A stretch of 64,000 nt of DNA from positions 1 to 64,000 of the forward strand of contig MU832069.1 of NCBI GenBank assembly GCA_029204225.1, read 5' to 3'. Under the pieces are notes generated by a model, which was not told the DNA's origin, did no database searches, and saw only the letters and a list, made by a program, of their open reading frames with translations. A program made the position numbers and the translations under genes. Positions 12,190 to 22,792 of this stretch are shown one piece after another. The number at the start of each line of letters is the position of its first letter. Position 1 is the stretch's first letter. Source of the stretch: Diphasiastrum complanatum (Eukaryota > Streptophyta > Lycopodiopsida > Lycopodiales > Lycopodiaceae).

Positions 12190-12430
12190 AGACTCAATCC
12201 ACCATGTGTTATTGGAGTAGCTCTTCCTTGTTGGTGTAGATGCCATCAAGGATGAATCAACTTCATCCTCATAATCCTCAATGGTAAGGTTGTCTTGTTT
12301 ACTCTCATCTTGTGCATTCTTCTTTTTGTAGCACTGGGATGCAAAGTGCCTTCCACAAAAGAAGCACTTTTGTTTGGCTTTGGCTTTCTTCTTTCCTTTA
12401 GAGCTTAATTCTTGATCATGCTTAAAAATA
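12190..12430 (-). pseudogene. Copia gag/protease fragment fused to the CACTA transposase
   Basis: The frame that enters the transposase runs open upstream through a Lys-rich stretch and a defective zinc knuckle (CFFCGR then HFASQC, two residues short of CX2CX4HX4C). It then passes an acidic linker and NTWWIES. A copia polyprotein at 54105-55315 shows the same order: CCHC knuckle, acidic linker, then DTWWIDSGAS protease motif. The copia-like part stops just before the catalytic DSGA triad and continues in frame as the transposase LAELVNWHAS. It is either a captured fragment or an insertion breakpoint that happens to stay in frame. Confidence 0.6.
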
Positions 12431-12580
12431 TGTCATATCACCCACATGCTTTTGTCCTCAAAAAATATTTATAAAATTAGAGTCAAATCATTATTTTAGT
12501 TCCATAATTTGTCTTTTTGACAAACCACTCACTATATGACACCTTCCAAGCCGTAATCACGTATTTCTATGCAAAAACAA

Positions 12581-12632
12581 TTGCGTGGCACTGCCACGCG
12601 TGGCAAAAAAATGCGTGGCAGAGCCACGCGAC
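12581..12632. repeat. GCCACGCGTGGC palindrome array (right)
   Basis: One perfect palindrome at 12593-12604 is flanked by GCGTGGCA and GCGTGGCAGAGCCACGCG. These match the array at 7928-8400 about 4.2 kb away. Confidence 0.85.
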
Positions 12633-12817
12633 ACTTGAAATCTGAAAAATGAATATAAATGCCCTCATTCAATATTTTACCATGCTTTCTTGTGGATTTC
12701 TTGAGGCTCACTATCACACTCAAGCTCTCACACTCTCACTCTCAAGCATTCAATCTCTCATTTCTCTCTCTCTCTCTCTCTCTCAATCTCTCACTCTCAA
12801 TCTTTCATTTCTTTTCA

Positions 12818-12963
<146 letters not shown>

Positions 12964-12969
12964 ATCATC

Positions 12970-15877
12970 ATGTCTTCTACCGATACTTCTCAGTCTCTGC
13001 GCTATACTATCCATCATGAGGTCCCATCTGCAACAGACATCATGATTCTTCCTAGCACAAGCATAGTCACTCAATGAATGACCCTTGCGGAGCCTCTACT
13101 TACTGCAATGGGTATTCATGAGAGAGCCTTTTCAGGACGCATCAATATGGATTTTATCACTCTTGCCTTCAGTACGTGGAAGGAAGAGAAATCCAAGTTT
13201 TACATCACCTTCCAAGGAGCCACACACAAGGTGCGTGTCACTGAGGCCGCACTTGCAGCTATAGGAATCTCATCCGGTACGCACGCCTCACCCAATCACA
13301 AGCACGCCAAACAGGCCATCAAGCCATACATTGACCTCACCAACGATCTGCATTGGACTAATGATGGTTACCTTCTGGAAGCCATCACTGAGCCTTCCAT
13401 CCACGCCGTTGCCCAATTGTTGAATCATTTTCTAATGGTTGGCAACCTCAGGAAAGACCGCATCACATCTCAAATCCTTCACAGGATAATGGAGTCTCAC
13501 ATCAAGTTGGCCAAAGCCCCTCTTGAACCATATAACTAGTTCAAGACTGTTTCTGGTGAGCTCAACCAAGCTATTAAGGCCAATACAAAGCAGCAGTTCG
13601 CCACTGGCTCTCTATTGTCCCTCTTAGCCGCTTCTCACTTAGAAAACAGAATCCATGGCTTCCACCTGGATTCTGTGCTTTCAGTTTACGAAGAAGCACC
13701 AACCGAGTCATCTCACTAGGCCTCACGTTCTCATAGTCGTCATCGTCCACGCAGCGAGATCGTTATTCCTAACTCGCCTTCCGCGTCATGACGTCGTACT
13801 AAGCATACCTCATCAGCTGCGCTTCCACCCCCTACTGCTGTTCGCACTGAACTTTCCATTCCCCTCGCCTCTGCTCCCATACAAGGACAGTCTGTGACCA
13901 TTGGGCCTACCATTCCCATCACAGCTGCCCAGGCCGCCTCACCCTCGCACACCGAAGCAACCTCACCCAACACACAGTTCTTCATGGATATGTTCGATGA
14001 TTCCGACCCCCTTGGGGCCACCGAAATCTTTGAAATGCCCCAGAGCCCAGCACCGTTTGAACCTCAATCCCCTGGAAGAGGATTCTGGCATATCCATGAA
14101 GCTACTGTTGGTGTCGAAGATGCCAATCAGCAACCACCCACACAAGGTAGCCCAGCCACACTTCGGGTCGACACAACTGTCAAGTCACCAAAGCAGTTCG
14201 ACGCCATGGTGCCTGAAGGGTTTGAAGATGAGGATATTTCTGAAGAAGAAGAGACTTTGGCACCTATTCCATGCCTACCACGGACAGTACCATCAGGGTC
14301 TCCTATTGTTGCCACCTCCATGACTGTCGATTCTGGTGATGCTCTCGGGTTAGTTTCAAGCCTTGGGCAAGTGATCCAGTCTATGCTGGATAAAAAAAAA
14401 GAAATGGAACAGAGAATCTCTACTTTAGGATCTGAAAACAGTCTGATCAGCCAAAAAATTGTCCAGCTGGATCGAGAGGTAAAGATAGCCAAGCAACATA
14501 AAAAAAAAGGCTGAAAGCGAAAAGACATTGGCCCAGCAACAAGCTGATCGTGTGGAAACCTACATCAGCTCCCTGCAAAATGACCTGACAACCGCACAGG
14601 ATTAGGTAGATAAGGCAGTGCAAGATGCCAAACAACAGGTGCAGCTGCTGAAGGGGCAATTACAAATGGCCGAACAAGATCGCACACGGCTTCAAGGTGA
14701 ATTGGATGCGACCACTCTTGAGCATGATGCGTATCTGCAAACACAAATACCCGATCATCTTGTCACACCGACGGAGATTGCATATTTGTTCAAGAAAGTG
14801 GAAACATACAAAGTGGCCCTTCAGGGATTCCAAGGCCGCTTTGATAGATTCAAAGGAGCAGCTTCAACCGAGTTGAAAAAGGCAAAAGAGACCATCAACG
14901 CCTATGAAAAAACCATCGTTCAAGTGTTGGAAGCCGGACCACAAATCCCCGTCCCGGTCATGCAGCAATTCTCCCCTTCGCGCCAAGAAGCTGTACAGAT
15001 GGATACAGGGGTTGATTCGAGCATGGACCAAGGGGGAGCTTCAGATCTAACAGATCAACCGCCAACTATACCGACAGTACAAGTGGGTCCATCCTCATCA
15101 AGGACATGCCATTTATTCAGAAGGCCCATCAGCGTCGAGGACCATATCCAGACCTTCTTAAAGTAGCATCCACATGAGTCCTCGCGTGGTGGATGGGTTG
15201 TCAAATTTAAGACCTCCGAGATTGAGGCCGGCAAAGAATTGGACAAAATACCTGCACTGGGAGAGCAGCCGGCATGGAGAATCACAGTTTTTGAGAAAAC
15301 TCTGAAATCAATTAGGAGTTACATCGCCAACCCTCGCCAGTTGCGGGTAGATCCTTATTACGTGCCAATGCCGCAAAGACAAAAATGGAAAGATTTGGGA
15401 TTGGCTATGGATAAAATCACCATCCATACGCCCAATTGGCCAATCATCCACCAGCCTTACAGCTAGAATATTTCAGTGGATTTCCACCGGGCCTTACAGG
15501 CATATCAGAGAGAGTATGTCCACTCTCCGGATCCAACAGTGCGACAATCGGCAATGTTTGCAAAAGATCTAACTCTGTTGGCGTCATTGGTGGCAACCAA
15601 ATGGGACGATTGCCTTCCTACCCTGGCATTTGATCCAAATAAGCCGATGGCCTCAGAGCAAATCAAAGATCAGTTGCCGATTGCTCGACTGTATTTTCGT
15701 GCGGCTCTTGGGAATCCCGCTTCACCTCATGGACAACTTCCAAGTGGATTGTCGGAGCCCACCGTTGTTTTCTTCCGCATAATTTGGATTTCAATACTGC
15801 ACGCCTTGACTTTATGGAGAAGGTGCAGTATCATTTAATTAAGATTCGGCGCGAAGCCAACAAAAGTCCCCAATAGC
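12970..15877 (+). pseudogene. Gag-like polyprotein of a gag-only LTR retroelement
   Basis: A single decayed reading frame of about 960 codons runs from ATG 12970. In-frame stops are TGA 13075, TAG 13537, TAG 13717 and TGA 13789. A frameshift follows at the poly-A run near 14503, then TAG 14603, TAG 15164, TAG 15464 and a second shift near 15755. The N-terminal part (13078-13540) is a globular helical region. The middle is Pro/Ser/Thr-rich, and 14340-14960 encodes a long coiled coil. The C-terminal part includes LRVDPYYVPMPQRQKW. No CCHC knuckle, protease, RT or integrase follows; a purine tract and an LTR do. This suggests a TR-GAG or LARD-like non-autonomous element. The protein family was not recognised. 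Confidence 0.6.
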
Positions 15878-15926
15878 TGCATATTGCAGGTGTTATGGGA
15901 CCGCCACCAATTTTGGTGGGGGATAC

Positions 15927-16393
15927 TGTTGGAGGGTTTGCGGATCCCAAGGCCACCCTAACCCTAGTTAATAAGTGAGAGGTATTTGGCACCCTGTGTG
16001 TGTAAGTCCAACCCGATGATCACATAGTTATTTGATTAAGTAGAATGATAATAAAAGGACTTTAGGCCTTTTTGCGGGACTTTTAATGTCGCGGGGCCTA
16101 AATGTCAAGTTAGTGAATAAAGTTGGGTTTCCCTCCAATTTTGATGGTTCCCACACTTTTTTAAATTTGAATAAAAAGAGAGGCAAGACTGGACCAATAG
16201 GATTCAGAGGCCAGAGTCCTCCTCTCTACTATAAAAAGGGACCAACTCGAGTTGCTCCTCATGTTCATTTCCTCATTTCAATAAAGAAGATTGGTTCTCT
16301 TTAGAAATGGATTGATGAATGTCCTTGCTCTTCCTTTCTTTTTCTCCATTTCTCATGCTTTCTTTGGATTTTGCTAATTGTTGGATTTGATCA
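15927..16393 (+). mobile_element. 3' LTR of the gag-only element
   Basis: A G-rich tract (TTTTGGTGGGGGA, 15911-15923) precedes TGTTGGAGGGTTTGCGG at 15927, the usual polypurine-tract and LTR start arrangement. The segment has a TATA box (CTATAAAAAGG, 16229-16239) and AATAAA-type signals near 16280. No partner LTR lies upstream of 12970, where the CT tract and CACTA element occur. The 3' boundary is approximate. Confidence 0.55.
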
Positions 16394-16394
16394 T

Positions 16395-16817
16395 TATTAG
16401 GATTGAGTACTTCCAGGCAACGAAAACTCTCAGCATCAGCTACGGAGGTAGCCACACTGCCAACATCCTTGAAGCCTACACAGATGCAGATTGGGCAGGA
16501 GATGTCGACACCAGAAAATCAACTTCTGGATTTGTATTTTTATACAGCCAGAAGCAGACCTCAGTTGCATTATCATCAACGAAATTCGAACTTCCACAAA
16601 TGCAACCAAAGAGGCAATTTGGCTACGGCAACTGCTTGCAGACATCAACCTTGCACAATCACTTCCTACAACAATCTATTGTGACAATCAAAGCACAATA
16701 GCGTTATCTCTCAATCTGAGATTTCACTCTCGAGGCAAACATATAGAAATCAGGTATCATTACCTTAAAGAGAAAGTGCATAACAAGGAGGTAGGATATT
16801 TGTTGCCTTCACTCTAA
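16395..16817 (+). pseudogene. Copia RNase H fragment
   Basis: Two overlapping frames together give the typical copia RNase H C-terminus. The first contains AYTDADWAGDVDTRKSTSG and VALSSTK (16378-16600). After a frameshift the second contains EAIWLRQLLADI, TIYCDNQSTIALS and HIEIRYHYLKEKV. The upstream reverse transcriptase is missing, and the fragment abuts the preceding LTR. Confidence 0.85.
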
Positions 16818-17570
16818 AGGATGTCTTTGGGATTTACATACCTTCAGTCTAAGGGCATCTTCACGTTTTTGGGTTTTTCGCTATAATGGCAGACCAACGT
16901 CACCAACTTATCATCAACCCTAAAATAGCTGGACAAACAAATATCCTATGGGCGGTTACCAACTTTGTACGTATGCAAAACTGGAGTAAATGGCAGTTAA
17001 AGCTTATAAGATATTTGCCTCTCGACACTTGTAAATATATATACTAGCTGAATCAAGCTATGTAAGTGTTAATCAAGTTCTTTTTCAATAAGAGTTATCT
17101 ATAGCCAACGCTATCATGCTCAACAAGCTGAAGTTCTTACTTCAAGCGATTGTACTCATTGTTGATATTAATCAGAGTGCAATTTTTGTCTCACTACTGC
17201 GTTGTTCATTTGAGCAATCTGTATGTTGCTAACTATTGTGTTTCTGTTCCTACATGCCTACTCTCAAGGTCTCGAGCTTCCACTGCCAATCATCCCCATG
17301 TTTTCCGACAGCCATGACCCTCGCAACCTTTTCTGACTCAATTATTTATTTACATGGTAATACCCTCAACAAGGCCTCCAACCTCAAGTAGTGTTGGTCC
17401 CTCGGCACTATTGAGCTTAGTAGATCCCCCGTTTAACGTGTCTTTGTTGGATGAGATAGCTGGTGATGTCTTCCATGAAGGTCAATCCTTTTGTACTTTT
17501 CGAGTCCTTTGGAGTGAAGAGCTCTGTTTCCTATTCCGCACCTAATCTCTTCGAGAGCCACCCAACAAAG
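16818..17570. other. Probable LTR and leader sequence between copia fragments
   Basis: Non-coding AT-rich DNA between an RNase H end and a primer-binding site (17571). It probably holds the 3' LTR of one copia and the 5' LTR of the next, but no repeated LTR pair was found. Confidence 0.4.
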
Positions 17571-17583
17571 TGGTATCAGAGTC
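17571..17583 (+). other. Primer-binding site (initiator tRNA-Met)
   Basis: TGGTATCAGAGTC follows CCCAACAAAG and precedes a copia gag start by about 60 bp. Confidence 0.8.
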
Positions 17584-17640
17584 ATCATTCTAAACTACTA
17601 TTAGTATTCGAAACTGTTTACTATACTTGAATCATTCATC

Positions 17641-19490
17641 ATGAAAGAAACATCTTCAGAAATCCGCTAGATCAACAAGTTCAACGGTGATGACTTCCAC
17701 ATGTGGAAGTTCAAGATAAAGATGATACTCGTAGAAAAAGAACTTTGGAGATACGTCAGTGGTTCAATAGCCAAGTCGGCTGAACTTGACATGCTGACCG
17801 ACTGGGAAGCTAAGGTTGACAAAGCTCTTGCCATTGTATCTCTAAATCTTAAAGATTTACAATAGCTCACGTAGCTAATAATTCCAGCTCCAAAGAGGCA
17901 TGGCACATTCTTACTTGTCTATATGAAATGACAGATGTATCGACTCGTCTCTTCTTGAGGAAGAAGTTCCTATCACTCAAGATGAGTGAAGGAACCTCAA
18001 TCACTGATCATCTAAACGAATTCAAACAGCTACTCAATCAGTTAGCTGCAGAAGGTTTGCTAGTGTCGGATGGAGATGCTAACATGTCTCTTCTATCCAG
18101 TCTTCCTCCCTCTTATGACAATCTAGTATTGCTACTTGTCTTTGCAAAAGGTGACAACAAGTTTATTGTAGGAAGAAGTAAGAAGAAAAAGCTTATCCAT
18201 GTTGAATTTGAAGACAGTTGCTCTCTATTCAAATAAGCAGCAGCTCCCGAAGAAGAAATCTTTCGAAGGACAAGAAGACAAAAGCTGAGCAAACTGATCC
18301 AAACCAGCAATCACAACAAGTCTAAGACCAGACTCTTCTGCAAGTATTGCAAGAGAACCAACCATGACATCAAGGATTGTTGAGTTCTCAAGCATAACGA
18401 CGCGAAGAAGAAAATGCAGTAGGATGGTGGATTTGATTTTGCCAAAACCTCTCTCGAAGACCCAATACTACTAATGATTCAAGATGAACCCATTAGAGGA
18501 GCTATGGAATCGGTTTCTCGATTATGGAGCTTCTCATCACATGACTTCATGTAAGTCCTTATTCGAAGACCTCACACCAGCAGATTTGAAGTATGTCTAC
18601 TTCGGAGACTCAAGTACATTGTAGATTGAAGGCAAAGGATCTATTCGCCTTTATCTTCCAAACAGTAAATTGACCTTCCTCAAGGATGTACTTTACGTAC
18701 CCAAACTGACCAAAAATTTATTGTCAGTCAGCAAGTTCACTGGTCAGGGCTGTAGAGTCTGGTTCAATTCAAAGCAATGTACCATTTTGGACAAGAACTG
18801 TAAGGAAGTCCTCTCTGCAAATAGAGAAGTTAATTTGTACATTCTGGATCACGAATATGCACTTTCTACTAATGTGAGTACTTCAAATGCCCAATTATGG
18901 CATCAAAGATTAGGACACCTAAATATGAGATCAATCTTGTATATGCATCACAATAGCATGGTCAAGGATTTAAACTTTAATGTTGCCTCCACTGACATTC
19001 GACATGTCTGTGAGATGTGTCTACTAGCCAAACAGCCTAGATCAAGATTTCCAAAGGGACAAGCCACTAGATCTAAGTCCATTTTAGAATTGATACATAG
19101 TGATCTGTGTGGCTTTATGAGTAATCCATGTCTGGGTTCAACACTATATTTTATTACTTTTATCAATGATTATTCTAGATTTACCAACATCAAGAACAGG
19201 TCTGAGGCATTCAACTGTTTCAAAGATTTCAAACAGTTTGCTGAGACACAGACTGATCAACGACTCAAGACTCCTCATACAGACAGTGGTGGCCACAACG
19301 GAATGGAGTAGCCAAAAGGAAGAACCGAACTTTACTAAATGTAGCACGATCAATGATGTCAAATGCTCAGCTCACCAAGAAATTTTGGGCTGAAGCTATT
19401 TCAACAACTTGCTATCTGCAAAACTATTCGAGTACCAAAGCAGTCAACTCAAAGGCTCACTTTGAAACTTTCTATGGCTACAAACCCTGT
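17641..19490 (+). pseudogene. Copia gag-protease-integrase, truncated
   Basis: From ATG 17641 the frames give a gag of the UBN2 type (FNGDDFHMWKFKIKMI, then KMSEGTSITDHLNEFKQLL). A CCHC knuckle follows (CKYCKRTNHDIKDC, 18342-18383), then a protease region with YGASHHMTS. A GAG-preintegrase domain follows (LWHQRLGHLNMRSI and CEMCLLAKQPRSRF), then integrase LELIHSDLCG. Several stops and frameshifts interrupt it. The integrase core is internally deleted: the frame jumps from HTDSGG to a shifted KNRTLL-type segment. It ends near 19490, where an inverted copia fragment begins. Confidence 0.85.
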
Positions 19491-19504
19491 CGATTAGTCG
19501 ATTA

Positions 19505-20140
19505 GTAGGAGAATAATCCAATACTCCCCCTTAATCTGAATCCATGAATGCCTTGACCTTTAAACTTAGTTTTTGCACAGAATTTTCTATGCACATCCAA
19601 GCTTAATGCTTTGGTAAAAATATCTGATGTCATATCTTGCGTTTGACAGTACTGCAATCTGACCTCTTTGTTGAGAACTTTGCTTCTGACATGGTGATAC
19701 TTGAGTTCAATGTGATTACTCCTAGAATGAAATCTCGGTTGGCTGACAAGGCAATGGCACTTTGATTATCACAAAATAATAATGTTGGGGCATATTGATT
19801 CAGCCTAATACATGAAAGTAAGTTTTCAACCAAATTGCTTCCTTTATAGCCTGTGAGGCTGCAATATACTCTAATTTTGTAGAAGATACAGCTATCAAAG
19901 ATTGCTTGCAGCTGTTCTAGAAAATAGGACCAGTGTTGAGGAAGAATGTAAATCCAGAAGTAGATTTACGGGTGTCTATATCTCCTAGCCAGCTTGCATC
20001 TGTGTAACCACTGAGTAAATTGAGTTTGTCATTGTCGACTGCTCCATAACAAATGCAAAAGTCCATTGTAGCTCGAAGATATCTCATGACTCTAATAAGA
20101 GTCTTCCAATGTGTTATACTAGGGTTAGTCATAAACTGAC
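19505..20140 (-). pseudogene. Inverted copia RNase H fragment
   Basis: On the minus strand the reading runs QFMTNPSITHWKTLIRVMRY, then LLSGYTDASWLGDIDTRKS (19917-20140). A degenerate RNase H tail follows, then a purine tract AGATTAAGGGGGAGT (complement of 19525-19539). It is thus the 3' end of a copia opposite to both neighbours. Its left end meets the 17641-19490 element and its right end meets the plus-strand fragment at about 20140. Confidence 0.8.
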
Positions 20141-20609
20141 TTATTCTGACTCTGATTGGGCTGGCAATGTGGATACAAGAAAATCCACATTTGGCTATCT
20201 TTGCTTTGTAGCAGGAGGACCCATTTCGTGGAATAGTCAAAAAAAGAAATGCATTTCTTTGTCCTCCATAGAATCAGAATATGTCCCAGCTATCTCTGCA
20301 GTGAAGGAAATCATCTGGCTCAGAAGATTGCTTCATGATCTTATGATCTCTCAAATCAATCCAACTATACTCTATTGCGACAATCAGAGCTGCATTGCTC
20401 TATCTCTGAACCCATGAACTCACTCCAGAACTAAACACATTGAAGTTCAATTTCATTTTCTTAGAGAGAAAGTTCAGAATAAGGATGTCGAATTAAGTTA
20501 TTGTCCTACTGCCAGTATGTTGGCTGATATCTTGACTAAGCCTCTGTCAAGAGAAAAACATGTTGCATTATGTAGCTTGCTTAATTTTATTCAGGATCCT
20601 AAGAGTTAA
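20141..20609 (+). pseudogene. Copia RNase H C-terminal fragment
   Basis: The frame contains YSDSDWAGNVDTRKSTFGYL, CISLSSIESEY, EIIWLRRLLHDL and ILYCDNQSCIALS. After one stop (TGA near 20415) it continues with HIEVQFHFLREKV and MLADILTKPLSREKH, ending at TAA 20607. A polypurine tract follows directly. Confidence 0.85.
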
Positions 20610-20612
20610 GCT

Positions 20613-20960
20613 TAAGGGGGGGTGTTGGGAATAAGCATCACTCCAACTCACCAGAATTCAACTCATCAGTATTTGAGTCATCAAAACACGAATCATTCGA
20701 GTTCATCTCAATTTCTGAGCACCAGTGCAAATATTTTCAAGGAGAAAAAACTTTGGAATCAAGGATCTTCTGAAAGCATGGAAAAATCATGTTCCATTGG
20801 TTCTTAGTCCTCAGTCCGTATAGCAGGATGTGGTTCACACGTGTGAAACCCTCTTTTATTAATTTACACTTTGTTTAGATTCTTTGTGAGCAGGTAATAA
20901 TTGTTGGTACCTTTGAATCAATGTTGAGTACATCATTTTAGATTGAAATCTCCAACTTAC
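20613..20960 (+). mobile_element. Polypurine tract and 3' LTR of the copia fragment
   Basis: AAGGGGGGG (20613-20622) is followed by TGTTGGGAATAAGCATC at 20623, a textbook polypurine-tract and LTR junction. The 3' limit is unclear and no partner LTR was seen. Confidence 0.6.
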
Positions 20961-21930
20961 ATGTATCATTTATATGCACATAGATAGCCCTTTATCCTCA
21001 CCCATCCAATAAGAGGTGGGTATTTGTTGTGCAAACCAGGATAAGATTTTCTTTTTCTTGGAAAATATTGAGCTTGAAGATGCAACAACAAAGACTTATG
21101 ATGGATGAGATGAAAGCGAGAATATGAAAATCATGCACAAGAGCATCTGCAGATGAACACGAAGAAAATGAAGTGGTTAGACATTTTGAACAAGATGAAT
21201 GGGATGTCAATGACAACAATAGAATAGTCGCAAGTGAAAACAATGAAGGCATTAATGATGTTATTAATAATAACTTCCAAAAGAGTTAACCATTTAGTTG
21301 AAATTTGTGAAAGAATAAGACTTAGTAAATGAGTTTGAAAGTGATGCAAATTGAGAGAATGAATATGCACATGTGTTTCATTAGAGAAAGTATATATGGA
21401 CTTCAACTACATTTAGGAATTGCTTGTCTTGGTTAGGTATTATGGGACACGTGAAAATGTGGCTTGGCCTTAATGCAACCAAGGTAGTACTTTATTCATC
21501 CTAAAAAACAAAAACATCCTAGAAGAGCAAATAAATAATAGCCCCTCTTTCTAACACACCTTATTTAAAGGATTTGAAATGGAATGCAATCAACTAATCA
21601 TAACTACAAATCGAAAATTTTAAATTAGGTATAGTGCCTAATTCTGAAGTTACATCTTTTGTTGTATCTTTGAATTCTTATTTCCTCCTTATATCTAGAC
21701 TAAATCCAAATTCATATGAATGATGAGGAGGAGACCTTAATATAAGAAGTTTAAATCAAGGATATATCTCTTTTTCATTTTGAGGATTTTGAGTTTTTAT
21801 ATTTTAAGATGACAAGAATGTCTAGGCTAAATCCAAAGTCATATTACCCATTGAAGAAGTTTAAATCAATGTTCTATGTCTTCCTATTCACTTTGAGCAT
21901 CATAAAGATGACAAGAATAAATTGTTCATA

Positions 21931-21935
<5 letters not shown>

Positions 21936-22000
<65 letters not shown>
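21936..22000. repeat. (CT)n microsatellite
   Basis: A 65-bp uninterrupted CT dinucleotide run. Confidence 0.95.
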
Positions 22001-22005
<5 letters not shown>

Positions 22006-22782
22006 TGGAATTTTAAAAGTACATAATCCTCAAGAGAGAATCATCTATGAAATCTTGAAAATTATGTCCATCATTTGTTTTAAACAAAGTTTTGTGATAC
22101 ACATTATGTACAATAATGGCTGTTTGTTGGCCCATGGTAAGGATATAATGTCAAGTCCTCTTGTCGAGGCAAGATTCTCATCCTCTCGTCTTGTTGCCAC
22201 CATAGCTCAACAAGAGGACTTGCAATTATATCCTTATAGTGGGCCTCCAAACAATCAATATTTAGTCAATAATTTTACCACCATATTATTCAACGGAAAG
22301 GTCATAGAAAAACTCCATTCCCCATAAAAAAAAAAATTGTAGGCTAAAAGCTACATCCCCAAGATTTTAAGGTCAATTTGCCTAGTGGAAAGTTCTCTAT
22401 CTCCCCTTATGAAGGTAAAGTGATGATGGTCATCACTATGAAGTCAACCTTGAACATTATTTTGTTGGCAAATGGAGTGTTTTTGTTGATGTAGCACATC
22501 TCTCATTCGTTGAGAGCATAGGTGCTATACATTGAAGCTAGAGCTCTTATAAAAAACATAGGTGTCGCACGTGTTGTCCCAGAGTTTGTCGATTATGTCT
22601 AATATATGTTAGGAGTAGGCCAAGTATGTAACAGACCTTGCAACTTTGTTAGCTTGGGCCTGAGGTTTGCTAGATGTCGTATTTTGAGTAGACCTACTCG
22701 AGTGATACAAAAATGCTAAGTAAAATGATGGCCACTGGGAAAATAAATGCTTCATCTTCTGTGCAGCCTTTGAAGTTGCATG

Positions 22783-22792
22783 GCCACGTGGC
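22783..22792. promoter_or_regulatory. G-box palindrome GCCACGTGGC
   Basis: A perfect G-box core (CACGTG with GC flanks) about 1.5 kb upstream of the SEC14-like ATG. bZIP and bHLH factors bind this motif in plants. A role here is only a possibility. Confidence 0.3.

Larger units (their letters stand above)
7928..12632 (-). mobile_element. CACTA (En/Spm) transposon with palindromic subterminal repeats
   Basis: A transposase region on the minus strand (9085-12189) is bracketed by arrays of GCCACGCGTGGC-type palindromes at 7928-8400 and 12581-12632. CACTA elements carry short subterminal repeats that bind their own transposase accessory protein, so the arrays are read as the element's ends. Exact termini and a 3-bp target duplication could not be fixed. 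The motif CACTGCCACGCGTGGCA (7993-8009) and its inverse (8371-8387) are the best terminal-repeat candidates seen, but they delimit only about 395 bp. Confidence 0.6.
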
